23,954 nucleotides of DNA, taken from contig DDTL01000189.1 of the NCBI GenBank assembly GCA_002344345.1, positions 1 through 23,954 on the forward strand, in the 5' to 3' direction. Below the pieces are notes generated by a model. It made no database searches, had not been told where the DNA came from, and saw only the letters and a list, made by a program, of their open reading frames with translations. Below are positions 14,162 through 23,611 of the stretch, piece after piece. The DNA is from Saprospiraceae bacterium UBA2365. Lineage in GTDB: Bacteria; Bacteroidota; Bacteroidia; Chitinophagales; Saprospiraceae. Made by a program: the position numbers and the translations under genes. Within the stretch, counting starts at the first letter, position 1, and each line of letters begins with the position of its first letter.

Positions 14162-15415
14162 ATGGCAAAAATAAAACCTTTCAAAGGCATCAGGCCTCCA
14201 AAAAAAATTGTGGAGCAACTCGCCTGTCTGCCTTATGACGTGATGAATTCGAACGAAGCCAGGAAAATGGCCGAAGGCAATCCTTATACTTTGCTCCACA
14301 TTACCAAGGCAGAGATCGATTTTCCGGAAGGAACTGACGAGCATTCTGAAGAGGTTTATCAAAAATCACTCTCCAATTTCAAGGCTTTCCAAAAAGAAGG
14401 CTATCTCGTACAGGACGAGGAGGAGATGTATTATATTTATGCCCAGACCATGGACGGAAAAACCCAATACGGTCTGGTAGCCGGCGCAGCCACGGAGGAT
14501 TATCTCAAAGGTATCATCAAAAAACACGAATTGACAAGACCTGACAAGGAAGAAGACAGAATGGTCAATATCCGTGTCAATAAAGCCAATATTGAACCTG
14601 TGTTTTTTGCTTATCCTGCTGTGCACGACATCGATAAAATAGTGCATTCTGTAGTGCATGGGAAAGCGCCTGAGTATGATTTTGTTTCCGAAGATGGTTT
14701 CGGACATCATTTTTGGGTCATTGACGACCGGAATATGATCGAGCGGATCACGGATTTGTTTGAAACCAAAGTTCCGTATACCTATGTTGCAGACGGACAT
14801 CACAGAACTGCAGCCGCGGCATTGGTAGGTAAGGAATTCAGGGAAAACAATCCCAACCACACAGGTCAGGAGGAATACAATTATTTCCTTGCTGTGCATT
14901 TTCCTGACAATCAGCTCCGAATCATTGACTATAACCGCGTCGTGAAGGATCTGAACGGCATGGGCAAAGAGTCTTTCCTCGAAAAGATCAGGGAACATTT
15001 CGATGTGGAATGCAAAGGCGCTGAATTGTTCAAACCAACCGAATTGCACGAATTCAGCATGTATCTCGACGGAGAATGGTACTGCTTACATGCCAAACCA
15101 CATACTTATGACGATAACGATCCGATCGGTGTGCTGGATGTAACGATATTGACCAATACCATTCTGGCGCCTATACTGGACATCCAGGATCTGAGAAGAT
15201 CCAAAAGGATCGACTTTGTCGGTGGTATCAGAGGCGTGGGCGAACTGAAGAAAAGGGTAGACAGCGGTGACCACAAGGTAGCTTTCGCTTTGTTCCCTGT
15301 TTCCATGTCGCAACTGATCGCCATCGCAGACTCAGGCAATATCATGCCACCAAAAACAACCTGGTTCGAACCTAAATTAAGGAGCGGACTGGTCATCCAT
15401 AGTCTGGAGGATTAG
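14162..15415 (+). CDS. DUF1015 family protein of the serine operon
   Basis: A 417-residue cytoplasmic protein of the DUF1015 family, full length. N-terminal FKGIRPPKKIVEQLACLPYDVMN is typical of the family; VADGHHRTAAA (209-219) is the most conserved motif; MPPKTTWFEPKLRSGL (395-410) is the conserved C-terminal block. Its function is not established to my knowledge. The DGHHR motif resembles the phosphate-binding motif of ParB/Srx-fold enzymes, including archaeal serine kinase SerK, and the gene follows serC and serA with only two bases to serA, so a role with serine or phosphoserine is a reasonable inference. No SerB phosphatase gene is present in the window. It is the last gene of the operon, directly followed by a strong terminator. 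Confidence 0.88.
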   Translation: MAKIKPFKGIRPPKKIVEQLACLPYDVMNSNEARKMAEGNPYTLLHITKAEIDFPEGTDEHSEEVYQKSLSNFKAFQKEGYLVQDEEEMYYIYAQTMDGKTQYGLVAGAATEDYLKGIIKKHELTRPDKEEDRMVNIRVNKANIEPVFFAYPAVHDIDKIVHSVVHGKAPEYDFVSEDGFGHHFWVIDDRNMIERITDLFETKVPYTYVADGHHRTAAAALVGKEFRENNPNHTGQEEYNYFLAVHFPDNQLRIIDYNRVVKDLNGMGKESFLEKIREHFDVECKGAELFKPTELHEFSMYLDGEWYCLHAKPHTYDDNDPIGVLDVTILTNTILAPILDIQDLRRSKRIDFVGGIRGVGELKKRVDSGDHKVAFALFPVSMSQLIAIADSGNIMPPKTTWFEPKLRSGLVIHSLED

Positions 15416-15417
15416 TA

Positions 15418-15447
15418 AAAAAAAGCAGCTTTCGGGCTGCTTTTTTT
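15418..15447. terminator. Bidirectional rho-independent terminator
   Basis: GCAGC (15425-15429), loop TTTCGG and GCTGC (15436-15440), flanked by a run of A on the left and seven T on the right. The stem can extend through A/T pairs and gives a T tract on both strands. It closes the serC-serA-DUF1015 operon (stop at 15415) and the leftward gene ending at 15476. Confidence 0.9.
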
Positions 15448-15475
15448 ATGTTTTCTTTTGCTTGGTTCATTCGGA

Positions 15476-18400
15476 TCAATTGCCAGATATGAGGATCCTT
15501 CCGGTGTCCAGAATATGATTGTGTTGATCTCTCAGCAAAATGGTGTAAACGCCGGTGGGGAGACCCGCTACTGAACATTGCACACGGTTTTCACCGGGAG
15601 AAAAATTAGTGCCGGTTATGCTATGCACAAGTCTGCCATCGGGATGGATGAGGTCAAACCGGACCACTTCAGGCTTCAACAAAAAGAAATCCACAGTTAA
15701 AAAGTCCATTACCGGATTCGGAAAACATGAGATCAAATGAGATTTTGACGATTCCAAAAACTGTTCGGTGACCACTTCTGAAACCATATCTTCGCAAATA
15801 CTCATATCACAATTGACCTGATGATAGCTGGTAAGCGGAAACATTCTGCTTTCAACCGGATTAGAAAGACAACCCGTCTCATAGTCAGTAAACAAATAAA
15901 ACTTAAAATCCAGACTTCCGGTTTCTTCACATGGCAATGTTTCAACTGCTTCCTTCACCTTCAGTTTAAACTGGAAAGAGAAGGTGCTGACCGTATGGCA
16001 AATTTGTGGCATTCCCAGGCCTTTATTGGGATGCTCCTCAAATCCGCAGGCCGCCGCAGGTATGGTGACGAACCAACCCGGAGGCAACAACGCACCTTCC
16101 GGCAATCCTCCATTGCAGGGACAATCGGGTTCGTAGAGTGTATGACACAGCCGGGTCTTTCCATCCGGTATAGACAAAACACATAAGTCCGGATTCCGGG
16201 CTGTTGTTTGGACATCTGAATGGTATTCAAAAGCCTTTCCATTGCCTGTTATCAACCTGGGATTTTCCAAAAATAAGAACTCCTGATCCCATCCTGAGCC
16301 CAATTTGGGAATGATGCCATGAAGTTTTTGACAATCTCTGGATTCAAACCTGATCTTTCCGATAAAAGTGATGACCTCACCAGGACAATATGGCCCATTC
16401 ATGGAAATTGTGTCATTGCCCGAAAGAGAGGAAAACCTTTGAATCGGCCTGAATTCAAAATGCCGGATACATGAACTTTCACCATAAGGATCTTCCAGAA
16501 GGTAAAACGAAGAACTGCTGCAGGATTCAGCAAAATGATTTCCGTTGAATGGTGTGATCGTGATGTAAACCCGGAGTCCGCTGGTGTCGATGTCCACATA
16601 CTCATCCGAAAAAGCATCTGTCGTTATACTTGCAATGTCATTGCAAAATGCGCAACTGCCGATATCAATCCGATAACCCAAAGCATTTGATACAGGTTCC
16701 CATCGGATATAAGACAACCTGGAAATACTGTCCTGAGTCATCGGAAAACTCAATGAGGTGCATTCCAGCGGCTCGCTGATGCTCATCGTCCGGAAACTGT
16801 ATATCTGGCATTCTGTCTGGATGCCTGCCATATTATATGGTCTGAGCGTCGTATATATGAGTGTGTTTTGAGGCAGATTGAAAGACATTGGATAAGTGTC
16901 GGCGCCCCGGATATCTGTCAGTTCTAAAATATCATCACAACCGGGACAAGTCCCGATAGAAAGCTGCATTCCGGCGGTTTCCAGTGGTTGAGACCAACTC
17001 AGGACAGGATTTAACGGTGCCTGGATACTGTTGGGCACTGGAAAAAGTAACGCTGCACAATCCGGTGTGTTGCAATTATAACTGTAAATGACTCCCGATC
17101 CGTCAAAATTTCCTTTAGCCTTGGATGCAGCTGCCACTATAACGCCATTTTGCATAGCAAGTGTCTGACTGAACCCATCTTCCTTTTTAATTCCTGCCGG
17201 AAAAATCTTTTTGGTTTCTTTCCAGGAACCGTCGTATTGGAATAAATAAAATGCAGTTTCACCTCCGATGATGACTTGTTCACCTGATACGGAGACTGCA
17301 GATTTCGCCCAGTTCAGGGAGGAATTATCCGACGTCAATACATATCCATCTGTCATTACCCATTGGTCGCCCCTGAGTTCATATATAAAAATTTCACCTT
17401 TATTATATCCGGTGAAAAGCGAAGGGCTGGTGACCACAGCAAAGCGTTCAGAGATGGCGACTGAAGTTCCAAAATGCTGATTGGCTGAAAAATTTCCCGG
17501 AGTGAGTTTCTGGTGTAAATTCCATTTCTTCCCGGTTCTTTTATAGATGTATGCAGCGCCATTCGTATAATGCCATGTAGCCGAAATGATCATAAAATCA
17601 CCATGAATGGCTACTGAACTGCCAAAATAATCATTCACACCAATATCTGCCGGACACAATATGGTATCCTGAACCCACAAATTTCCTTCCAGCCTGAAAA
17701 TATAGGCCGAACCACCGCTGTGCCAGATCGTATCGTCTCCCGGGCATCCAACTACCATATATTCCCCAAACAAGTCAACTGCCCGGCCGAAGTAATCGGC
17801 ACTTCTACCGTCATCACCAAGGATCTTTTGCGTTTGTTCCCATCCGTTTTCGTTTTTCCGGTAGATATACGCTGCACCGGCATACACCCCGTTTCCCCAA
17901 TCATTTTCATCCGTCACGGCGGCATATTCTCCGTCAACAGCCACATCGGTCCCAAAAGAAAATCCGTTTTCAGGAAATACCGTATTCAATTCCCTCCAGT
18001 CACTTCCCTGTCGCTGATAAAACGTGGCCGCACCTGAAGCATAGCCGGGAGAACTCACCACCAAATGATTTTCGGTCAGGTCAACTGCAGAACCAAAACC
18101 AGCCTGCTGTTCTGACAACAGCGGAAAGATCTTTTCTCCATCCTTATAACTGCATATTTCCGAGGCAAACCGGTCATTCAAAGTCACGAAAAATGCCTCC
18201 TGGCATTCAGAGGCCATACCGCCATCGTTGAAAGGAATGATTCGGACAAATATTGTGTCATTGCCGGGCAAAATGCCCGGATCCACAAAATCCACATCTC
18301 CCACCAACAGACTGTCCAGGATATTATTGCACCCTGAGCAGTTGCCAACCGTGATCTGGTAACCTGTGGCATCCGGTATTTTCTCCCATTGCAGATCAGT

Positions 18401-20059
18401 ATAAACTGAAATGCCTGTTGCTTCACTTATCGGAGAAAGCAGATCAGTACAGGCAGGCGGAGCCGGAAAATCTTCAGTTACAAACCAGACAGACTGACAT
18501 TCAGTAGCAAAGCCTGATGTGTTGTAGGGAACTATTTTGAGATATACTGTATCCCTGTAAGGCAGGTTTTCCAGGACATATTCATTTGTTTGCCCGGCAT
18601 CCAGGCTGTCTGTCAGGTCAGTACATCCCGGACAGCTGCCTGCAAAGATCATATATCCGCTTGCCTTGTCTGCGCTGTTCCATGTGATGCTCAGATCTGT
18701 TTCCACATCAGCCAGTCCGTTTACAGGAAAGGTGATCTCAGCGCAGGCAGGTTTTTCTTCACAGGTATAGTAATAAACAAATCCCCTTGTGTAACCCTTG
18801 TTGTAATCGCTGTATCCGCCGATGAAAATTTCATTTTCCTGCATATCCAGACCTGTGCCGAATACATGATAGAATGATGGAAAATCCATTCCTTTAATAG
18901 CTATCCGGTTCCAATTCTCACCGTTATGCTGAAATATATGAGCAAAACCCGAATTATTAGGATTTAATGTCGTAACGACCGCTGTATTTCCATGAACATC
19001 CACTTTATACCCAAAATCATCATCTTTCTGGCATCCTGAACTGTCGAAAAAACCATTTTGTTTCCATTCCACACCATCAAAGTGATACATAAAAACAGCG
19101 CCCTGCTTGAAAAAAACACCCGGATAATCCATTGCACCTACCAGCGCATGATGACCATGTATGGAAACGGAAAAACCGAAGTTGACTGCTTTTGTTATGT
19201 CCGGCGGTAAAAGTTTTTGATGCTCTACCCATCCGTTAGCTGAATTTTTAAAAATGTAAGCTGCACCTGTTTTTACCCCATTCGTAAAATGATTGCCTGC
19301 TCCGGCTATGGCAAAATCGCCATGCAGGCTGATCGTCCTGGCAAATTGATCTCCTGCTGCACCGTCAGAGGCCATGACTTTTTGTACTACTTCCCATACG
19401 TCGCCTTGTCGCTCCAGAATATACATCGCGCCGGCAAGCGCACCATTGGCGGCATCGTTGTAATCACCGATCAAAATATGATCACCTCCCAGAGCAACCG
19501 TGCCAAAAATCGCTGTCGGATCAATGCCCGGGGTATGCCTGTCGATCATACTGTGCAATTTCCAGGTATCGCCTTGAATGTGATAAATATAGAGTGAAGC
19601 CTTCTCATTATTTTTATTTTTATCTTCTCTGACAAATGCAAAATCACCGCTTATGCCAACTTCAACTCCGAAATAACGGAAAATCCCGCCTTCTGCAGGG
19701 ATCAGTTTTTGATATTCCTTCCATTGTCCGTTGATCCTTTTATAGATGTATGCCGCCCCGGAATTCAGGGCATAAACCTTTTCATCAGACGCTCCTACGA
19801 TCATATAATCACCGGAAACGCTTATAGAACGACCGAAAAAATTATAATCACTGATAGAATCCGGGTCAATGCGGGTTTTGATCTGAAAATTGCAGTCTTC
19901 CGGATCAGGATTGATAAATGCTTGATCTTTGGGGTTGCCAATAAATATGCCCGTTCTTTCACCGGAGGATGTATCCTGATTACAGGAAGGATCCCAAAAT
20001 TCAACCGGGGAAAAAATGAAGAACCGGATCATCAGAAAAACAGACATTGGTATGATCAT
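15476..20059 (-). CDS. Giant T9SS-exported propeller/Fn3-like repeat protein
   Basis: About 1527 residues from the ATG at 20059; a TTG at 20080 would add seven, and numbers here use that longer form. A hydrophobic signal (8-28) precedes a beta-propeller (~75-440) of FG-GAP-like repeats (xFGxSVxxxGDxxxVG ... GAAYIY). Two Fn3-like domains follow (445-535, 542-634), then a second propeller (645-1002), two more Fn3-like domains (1005-1098, 1104-1195), a cysteine-rich region (1200-1430) and a T9SS type A sorting domain (~1450-1534: FPNPVMDFLTV, LPTGVYTILL). Each Fn3-like domain has a C-x-x-C motif (483-486, 581-584, 1045-1048, 1143-1146). It is expected to cross the outer membrane by T9SS and be attached or released. 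Likely a binding or adhesion protein; ligand unknown. No catalytic motif seen. Confidence 0.88.
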   Translation of the reverse strand: MIIPMSVFLMIRFFIFSPVEFWDPSCNQDTSSGERTGIFIGNPKDQAFINPDPEDCNFQIKTRIDPDSISDYNFFGRSISVSGDYMIVGASDEKVYALNSGAAYIYKRINGQWKEYQKLIPAEGGIFRYFGVEVGISGDFAFVREDKNKNNEKASLYIYHIQGDTWKLHSMIDRHTPGIDPTAIFGTVALGGDHILIGDYNDAANGALAGAMYILERQGDVWEVVQKVMASDGAAGDQFARTISLHGDFAIAGAGNHFTNGVKTGAAYIFKNSANGWVEHQKLLPPDITKAVNFGFSVSIHGHHALVGAMDYPGVFFKQGAVFMYHFDGVEWKQNGFFDSSGCQKDDDFGYKVDVHGNTAVVTTLNPNNSGFAHIFQHNGENWNRIAIKGMDFPSFYHVFGTGLDMQENEIFIGGYSDYNKGYTRGFVYYYTCEEKPACAEITFPVNGLADVETDLSITWNSADKASGYMIFAGSCPGCTDLTDSLDAGQTNEYVLENLPYRDTVYLKIVPYNTSGFATECQSVWFVTEDFPAPPACTDLLSPISEATGISVYTDLQWEKIPDATGYQITVGNCSGCNNILDSLLVGDVDFVDPGILPGNDTIFVRIIPFNDGGMASECQEAFFVTLNDRFASEICSYKDGEKIFPLLSEQQAGFGSAVDLTENHLVVSSPGYASGAATFYQRQGSDWRELNTVFPENGFSFGTDVAVDGEYAAVTDENDWGNGVYAGAAYIYRKNENGWEQTQKILGDDGRSADYFGRAVDLFGEYMVVGCPGDDTIWHSGGSAYIFRLEGNLWVQDTILCPADIGVNDYFGSSVAIHGDFMIISATWHYTNGAAYIYKRTGKKWNLHQKLTPGNFSANQHFGTSVAISERFAVVTSPSLFTGYNKGEIFIYELRGDQWVMTDGYVLTSDNSSLNWAKSAVSVSGEQVIIGGETAFYLFQYDGSWKETKKIFPAGIKKEDGFSQTLAMQNGVIVAAASKAKGNFDGSGVIYSYNCNTPDCAALLFPVPNSIQAPLNPVLSWSQPLETAGMQLSIGTCPGCDDILELTDIRGADTYPMSFNLPQNTLIYTTLRPYNMAGIQTECQIYSFRTMSISEPLECTSLSFPMTQDSISRLSYIRWEPVSNALGYRIDIGSCAFCNDIASITTDAFSDEYVDIDTSGLRVYITITPFNGNHFAESCSSSSFYLLEDPYGESSCIRHFEFRPIQRFSSLSGNDTISMNGPYCPGEVITFIGKIRFESRDCQKLHGIIPKLGSGWDQEFLFLENPRLITGNGKAFEYHSDVQTTARNPDLCVLSIPDGKTRLCHTLYEPDCPCNGGLPEGALLPPGWFVTIPAAACGFEEHPNKGLGMPQICHTVSTFSFQFKLKVKEAVETLPCEETGSLDFKFYLFTDYETGCLSNPVESRMFPLTSYHQVNCDMSICEDMVSEVVTEQFLESSKSHLISCFPNPVMDFLTVDFFLLKPEVVRFDLIHPDGRLVHSITGTNFSPGENRVQCSVAGLPTGVYTILLRDQHNHILDTGRILISGN

Positions 20060-20085
20060 GAATGCAATTTTTTGAAGCAAAACGC

Positions 20086-20093
20086 CAAATATA
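20086..20093 (-). promoter_or_regulatory. Possible -7 box of the T9SS protein gene
   Basis: TATATTTG on the minus strand fits TAnnTTTG; no TTG lies at the standard distance. If used, transcription would start near 20079, which excludes the TTG codon at 20080 and supports the ATG at 20059. Confidence 0.3.
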
Positions 20094-20226
20094 AAAAAAT
20101 TGTTTGCAAGGGATCACATTATTGGGTGCGGTGTCCATTTTTTGACAATGCGTGCACCTGTGGGTATAAAAACTTTTGGTTCCAATCTGACTTATACAAA
20201 CCATTCAGATGTCTGGCATAGAAAAA

Positions 20227-20401
20227 ACAAACTTCAAAGACCAAGGGTTTACCGCAGAAATTGCATTTCTCTTTGTACCTGCTTTGAGCCCTTTGTGGAA
20301 CCCAAAAAAAATACAAAAGTTTTGCAAGATCTGTTTTTGTCCGAACACAAACTTCAAATTCTGCAGGGTTTACCGCAGATCTCGCAGATCAGCGCAGATT
20401 T
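20227..20401. repeat. Direct repeat of CAAACTTCAAA/TTTACCGCAGA blocks
   Basis: ACAAACTTCAAA ... GGGTTTACCGCAGA occurs at 20227-20258 and again at 20347-20379, with differing 6-7 bp between the two blocks. It is followed by three CGCAGAT units (to 20401). The surrounding 20081-20756 shows no credible gene on either strand. Confidence 0.6.
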
Positions 20402-20470
20402 AATGGAATATCACGAAAAAAATCTACAATAACCACCTGGATAACCATTATCAACCTGCGTAAACCTTCG

Positions 20471-20505
20471 AATTTTCAAATTTTCAAATTTTCAAATTTT
20501 CAAAT
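20471..20505. repeat. 8-bp tandem repeat (AATTTTCA)n
   Basis: About four and a half head-to-tail copies of AATTTTCA. Low-complexity intergenic repeat with no coding potential. Confidence 0.8.
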
Positions 20506-20756
20506 CATCATATTGCCCGCTATTTTCAAAGCTGCCTATAAAGACTTTTCAAAAAACTGTGTCAATATAAAATAGACATTTACATTTGAGACCCGAAAAT
20601 GAAACGAAGGCAAACAGAGTGGGATCATAGGGCTGTCAGTCGCATTCCGGCCATGCTGACCGATTAACGATCCGGCAGACCTACTCAAAAAATGGATCTT
20701 TAATGTGGTGACCATCAGAAGTTGGCGCCACAAAGGAATCATACAGATGACCTGCC

Positions 20757-20879
20757 GTGGATAAAAAACTTTCAGACGAATTTCAGGTCATAAGCCTGAA
20801 AAACATTTTTATCATGCTGGCAGGGACAGTGCATAATGCATTATTATTCAATGATCCCACTATGTCAGAAAAATACTAA
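20757..20879 (+). pseudogene. Possible regulator C-terminal remnant
   Basis: A 40-codon frame ending at TAA (20877-20879), 11 bp before the ABC ATPase start. It reads DEFQVISLKNIFIML, then GTVHNALLFNDPTMSEKY, which looks like the last helices of a TetR-type regulator. An in-frame TGA at 20748 blocks it upstream and no N-terminal DNA-binding part was found. Such regulators often precede ABC-2 exporters. The assignment is a guess from composition and position; it may be a chance frame. Confidence 0.25.
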
Positions 20880-20890
20880 AAAACATACAC

Positions 20891-21823
20891 ATGCTACCGA
20901 TGATCAGTATACAAGGGATCAAAAAAATGTATGGCGATTTTACAGCAGTAGATGGATTGAGTTTTCAGATCCACAAAAATGAAATATTTGGCATCCTCGG
21001 ACCCAACGGCGCCGGTAAAACGACCACCATCAACATGCTCTGCGGACTTTTGCCCCTGACAGAAGGAAAAATCGTGTTTGAACAAACGGGCAACAGGGAA
21101 GCCAGATCCCTCATCGGCTATTGCCCGCAGGAAAACATCTTTTACCCCAAACTGACCTGTATGGAACAGCTCATATTCACCGGCAACATGTATGGCATTT
21201 CCACATCCATCCTACGGCCCAGAGCCGCTGAGCTGCTCGACAAACTGGGCCTCACTGAAAAATCGGATGTCCTCGCTTCAAAACTGTCCGGCGGGATGAA
21301 GCGCCGGCTCAATATCTGCCTGGCGCTTATTCACGACCCCGGGATCCTGGTTCTGGATGAACCCGAAGCAGGCCTGGACCCGCAAAGCAGGTTGCTCGTG
21401 CGTGATTTTATAAAAGACTTCGGCAGGGAACGCACGGTGGTGCTCACCACCCACAACATGGATGAAGCCGACCGCCTCTCCGACAGGATCGCCATCATCG
21501 ATCAGGGCAAACTTTTACTGGTCGATACGCCCGAAAAATTAAAAAGCACCGTCGGTGACGGAGATACCCTCGAACTGGTATTTGAGCATACGGATGAAAA
21601 CGCCCTGCAGGCTTTGAAACAAGCCATGCATGCTGAAGGACTGGAACTGTGCCGGGAGGACGATGTGGCCTGGGTCAAACATGCCAACATTCTGGATAAA
21701 CTGCATTACATATCTCAGTGTGCTTCAACCTGCCAGGTGAAAATCGTTGAATTCAAACTGAGAAAAAACACCCTCGAAGATGTATTCATCCATCTGACGG
21801 GCAAACATCTGCGGCAGCAATGA
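20891..21823 (+). CDS. ABC transporter ATP-binding protein (ABC-2 exporter)
   Basis: A 310-residue ATPase with all motifs intact: Walker A GPNGAGKT (37-44), Q-loop Q80, signature LSGGM (132-136), Walker B ILVLDEPEAGLD (152-163; D156, E157) and H-loop H188 in TTHNMDEAD. Residues ~225-310 are the C-terminal extension seen in DrrA/NatA-like exporter ATPases. It energises the permease encoded 266 bp downstream (22090-23265). The substrate is unknown; drug, lipid or peptide export are family possibilities. The ATG at 20900 (M4) is an alternative start. The gene looks more GC-rich than the cassette region. No promoter of the Bacteroidota type was found directly upstream. Confidence 0.92.
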   Translation: MLPMISIQGIKKMYGDFTAVDGLSFQIHKNEIFGILGPNGAGKTTTINMLCGLLPLTEGKIVFEQTGNREARSLIGYCPQENIFYPKLTCMEQLIFTGNMYGISTSILRPRAAELLDKLGLTEKSDVLASKLSGGMKRRLNICLALIHDPGILVLDEPEAGLDPQSRLLVRDFIKDFGRERTVVLTTHNMDEADRLSDRIAIIDQGKLLLVDTPEKLKSTVGDGDTLELVFEHTDENALQALKQAMHAEGLELCREDDVAWVKHANILDKLHYISQCASTCQVKIVEFKLRKNTLEDVFIHLTGKHLRQQ

Positions 21824-22089
21824 CAGGGCAACTAAAATGCATTCAGAGACGAAAGATCATCAAATGAACGTTCATAAAAAAAACATCAAGCTTCCGGCCA
21901 TTATCCATATCCTGCAGTTAGTATGCGAGATGTACACCACAAAACATGGTTTAAATGAACAAAAGTAATCACAGGATCATACATTATTCAGAAAGGCCAT
22001 CACGCACCTCGTCTCTATTCCGTCATACTCCGGCTAAAAGCTACATAACGACAGCATCAATGCCTGGATCATTAAAATAACAGATCAAT
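21824..22089. other. Gap between exporter genes with a short frame
   Basis: Exporter genes are normally adjacent; here 266 bp separate them. A 34-codon frame at 21864-21968 (MNVHKKNIKLPAIIHILQ, then a short hydrophilic end) is the only one noticed and has no recognisable family. The spacer may be the remains of a lost gene. Confidence 0.3.
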
Positions 22090-23265
22090 ATGAGAGTATT
22101 CAGCATCATCATCAAATCCGTTAAAGAGCAGTTAAGAAACTTTTGGGTACTGCTGCTCACCCTGGCCATGGGTCCCTTCTTCATTTTGGTATATTACCTC
22201 ATCACAGAATCGTACAAGCTGGATTATACGGTGCTGATCGTCAATGAAGATATTGAAGTTCCTTATAGGGAAAACACTGTAAACCTGGGTAGTTCACTGA
22301 TAGATTTTGCCAAAGCCTACCACGCAGACACCATGGGCATCCCACTGACCATAGTTGAGGCATTAGACCAGTCAACAGGGATCGATCAGGTAAAGCAGAA
22401 AAAAGCCGATGCCCTCGTAGTGATCCGTAAAGGCTTTACTGCGGCATTGGCCAACGCAGCCAACCCTGCAAATGCTGAAATGCCTGAAGTCGAATTTTTC
22501 GGAGACCTGACCAATACGAGTTATCTGATCAGCGCTGTATGGGCCAACGAGATCATGTACGAATTTACCCGGCAGGTCACGAACACCCCGCGCACCCTGA
22601 AAATAACGGAAAGCCCGTTGGGCGTGACCGGTTCAGCTGATGAATTTGACCTGATGGTACCCGGTTTGCTGATCATATCGCTCATCATGTTGATGTTCAC
22701 TGCCAGCATCGCCTTTGTGTCAGAAGTAGAACATAAAACCATGCTCAGGCTGAAATTATCCGGCCTCAAAGCCTACGAGTTCCTCACGGGCATCAGCCTG
22801 GTAGAGGGCATCATCGGCATCCTGTCCGTATTCCTGACTTTGCTGACCGCCGTTTCCCTGGGTTTTCAGTTCAGCGGTGCTATGAACGTCCTGATCCTCT
22901 TATTGGTAGCCGGGCTGACCTCCCTGTCCATCATCGGTTTCAGTCTGATCATTGCGGCCGTCACCCGTTCAGCCAATGAAGTGCTGGTGGTGGGCAACTT
23001 TCCTATGTTCCTGTTCATGTTTTTTACAGGTGGAGCCTTTCCTTTACAGAGCGATCCCCTTTTTGACATCGGCGGGTATCCCCTCAGCCTGCAGAGCCTC
23101 ATGTCCCCAACCCACGCCATCTCTGCGCTGAATAAGACCCTGATCCTGGGGCTGGAGATCGGCGACATCGTGCCGGAACTGATCTCGTTGGGCTTATTGA
23201 CCATCGTGTATTTCATCATCGGCGGCCTGGCATTTCGCCGGAGACACCTCCGCATGTCCAACTGA
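22090..23265 (+). CDS. ABC-2 type transporter permease
   Basis: A 391-residue membrane protein with the ABC2_membrane_3 plan: one N-terminal membrane segment (~18-38), an extracytoplasmic domain (~40-188), then five segments (~190-211, 232-260, 266-290, 297-318, 366-383). The soluble domain contains VLIVNEDIEVPYR and KQKKADALVVIRKGF, typical of this family. FFTGGAFPLQ (311-320) and LMSPTHAISALNK (337-349) fit the conserved ABC-2 C-terminal region. It forms the channel half of an exporter together with the ATPase at 20891-21823, probably as dimers of each. Substrate unknown. The gene looks more GC-rich than the cassette genes. Confidence 0.9.
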   Translation: MRVFSIIIKSVKEQLRNFWVLLLTLAMGPFFILVYYLITESYKLDYTVLIVNEDIEVPYRENTVNLGSSLIDFAKAYHADTMGIPLTIVEALDQSTGIDQVKQKKADALVVIRKGFTAALANAANPANAEMPEVEFFGDLTNTSYLISAVWANEIMYEFTRQVTNTPRTLKITESPLGVTGSADEFDLMVPGLLIISLIMLMFTASIAFVSEVEHKTMLRLKLSGLKAYEFLTGISLVEGIIGILSVFLTLLTAVSLGFQFSGAMNVLILLLVAGLTSLSIIGFSLIIAAVTRSANEVLVVGNFPMFLFMFFTGGAFPLQSDPLFDIGGYPLSLQSLMSPTHAISALNKTLILGLEIGDIVPELISLGLLTIVYFIIGGLAFRRRHLRMSN

Positions 23266-23537
23266 TCCCCGTGATCAGCTGGCACCCGACATGCCCTACG
23301 CATCCCATTCTGGCATCCGCGGTTCCAGCAGGCACCATCCGCGGGATCGTACAGCAGCATAAAAAGTTCCACAGGAAAATGCAGCCATCAGTACAACCGA
23401 TCTATACCAACCGGCAATATATGGAACATGCACTGAACCACAGAACTGTCGTCTGCACCAAAACCGGATGCATAACGTATATCATCAGCAGAAAAAGCAG
23501 CAGGATAATCCATGAACCGGGGGAAAGTTGAAAAATG
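23266..23537. other. Intergenic region, no supported gene
   Basis: An open frame exists at 23271-23531 (+), but its composition (many His, Thr, Ser, Pro, no hydrophobic core) and lack of any family feature argue against a gene. No terminator was recognised after the permease. Confidence 0.4.
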
Positions 23538-23611
23538 TCGGGTTGACAGGATTTGAACCTGCGACCCCTACGTCCCGAACGTAGTGCGCTACCGGACTGC
23601 GCTACAACCCG
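23538..23611 (-). tRNA. tRNA-Pro (anticodon CGG)
   Basis: On the minus strand the acceptor arms CGGGTTG (23605-23611) and CAACCCG (23539-23545) pair fully, with discriminator A at 23538. D stem GCGC/GCGC, anticodon stem CTACG/CGTAG with loop TTCGGGA (anticodon CGG) and T stem GCAGG/CCTGT around TTCAAAT are all present. It reads CCG. CCA is not encoded (the gene is followed by CAT). Confidence 0.97.

Noticed and set aside
23271..23531. 86-codon open frame after the permease.
   Set aside because: Unnatural composition, no family feature, and it runs up to the tRNA gene on the other strand; more likely a chance frame in GC-rich DNA.
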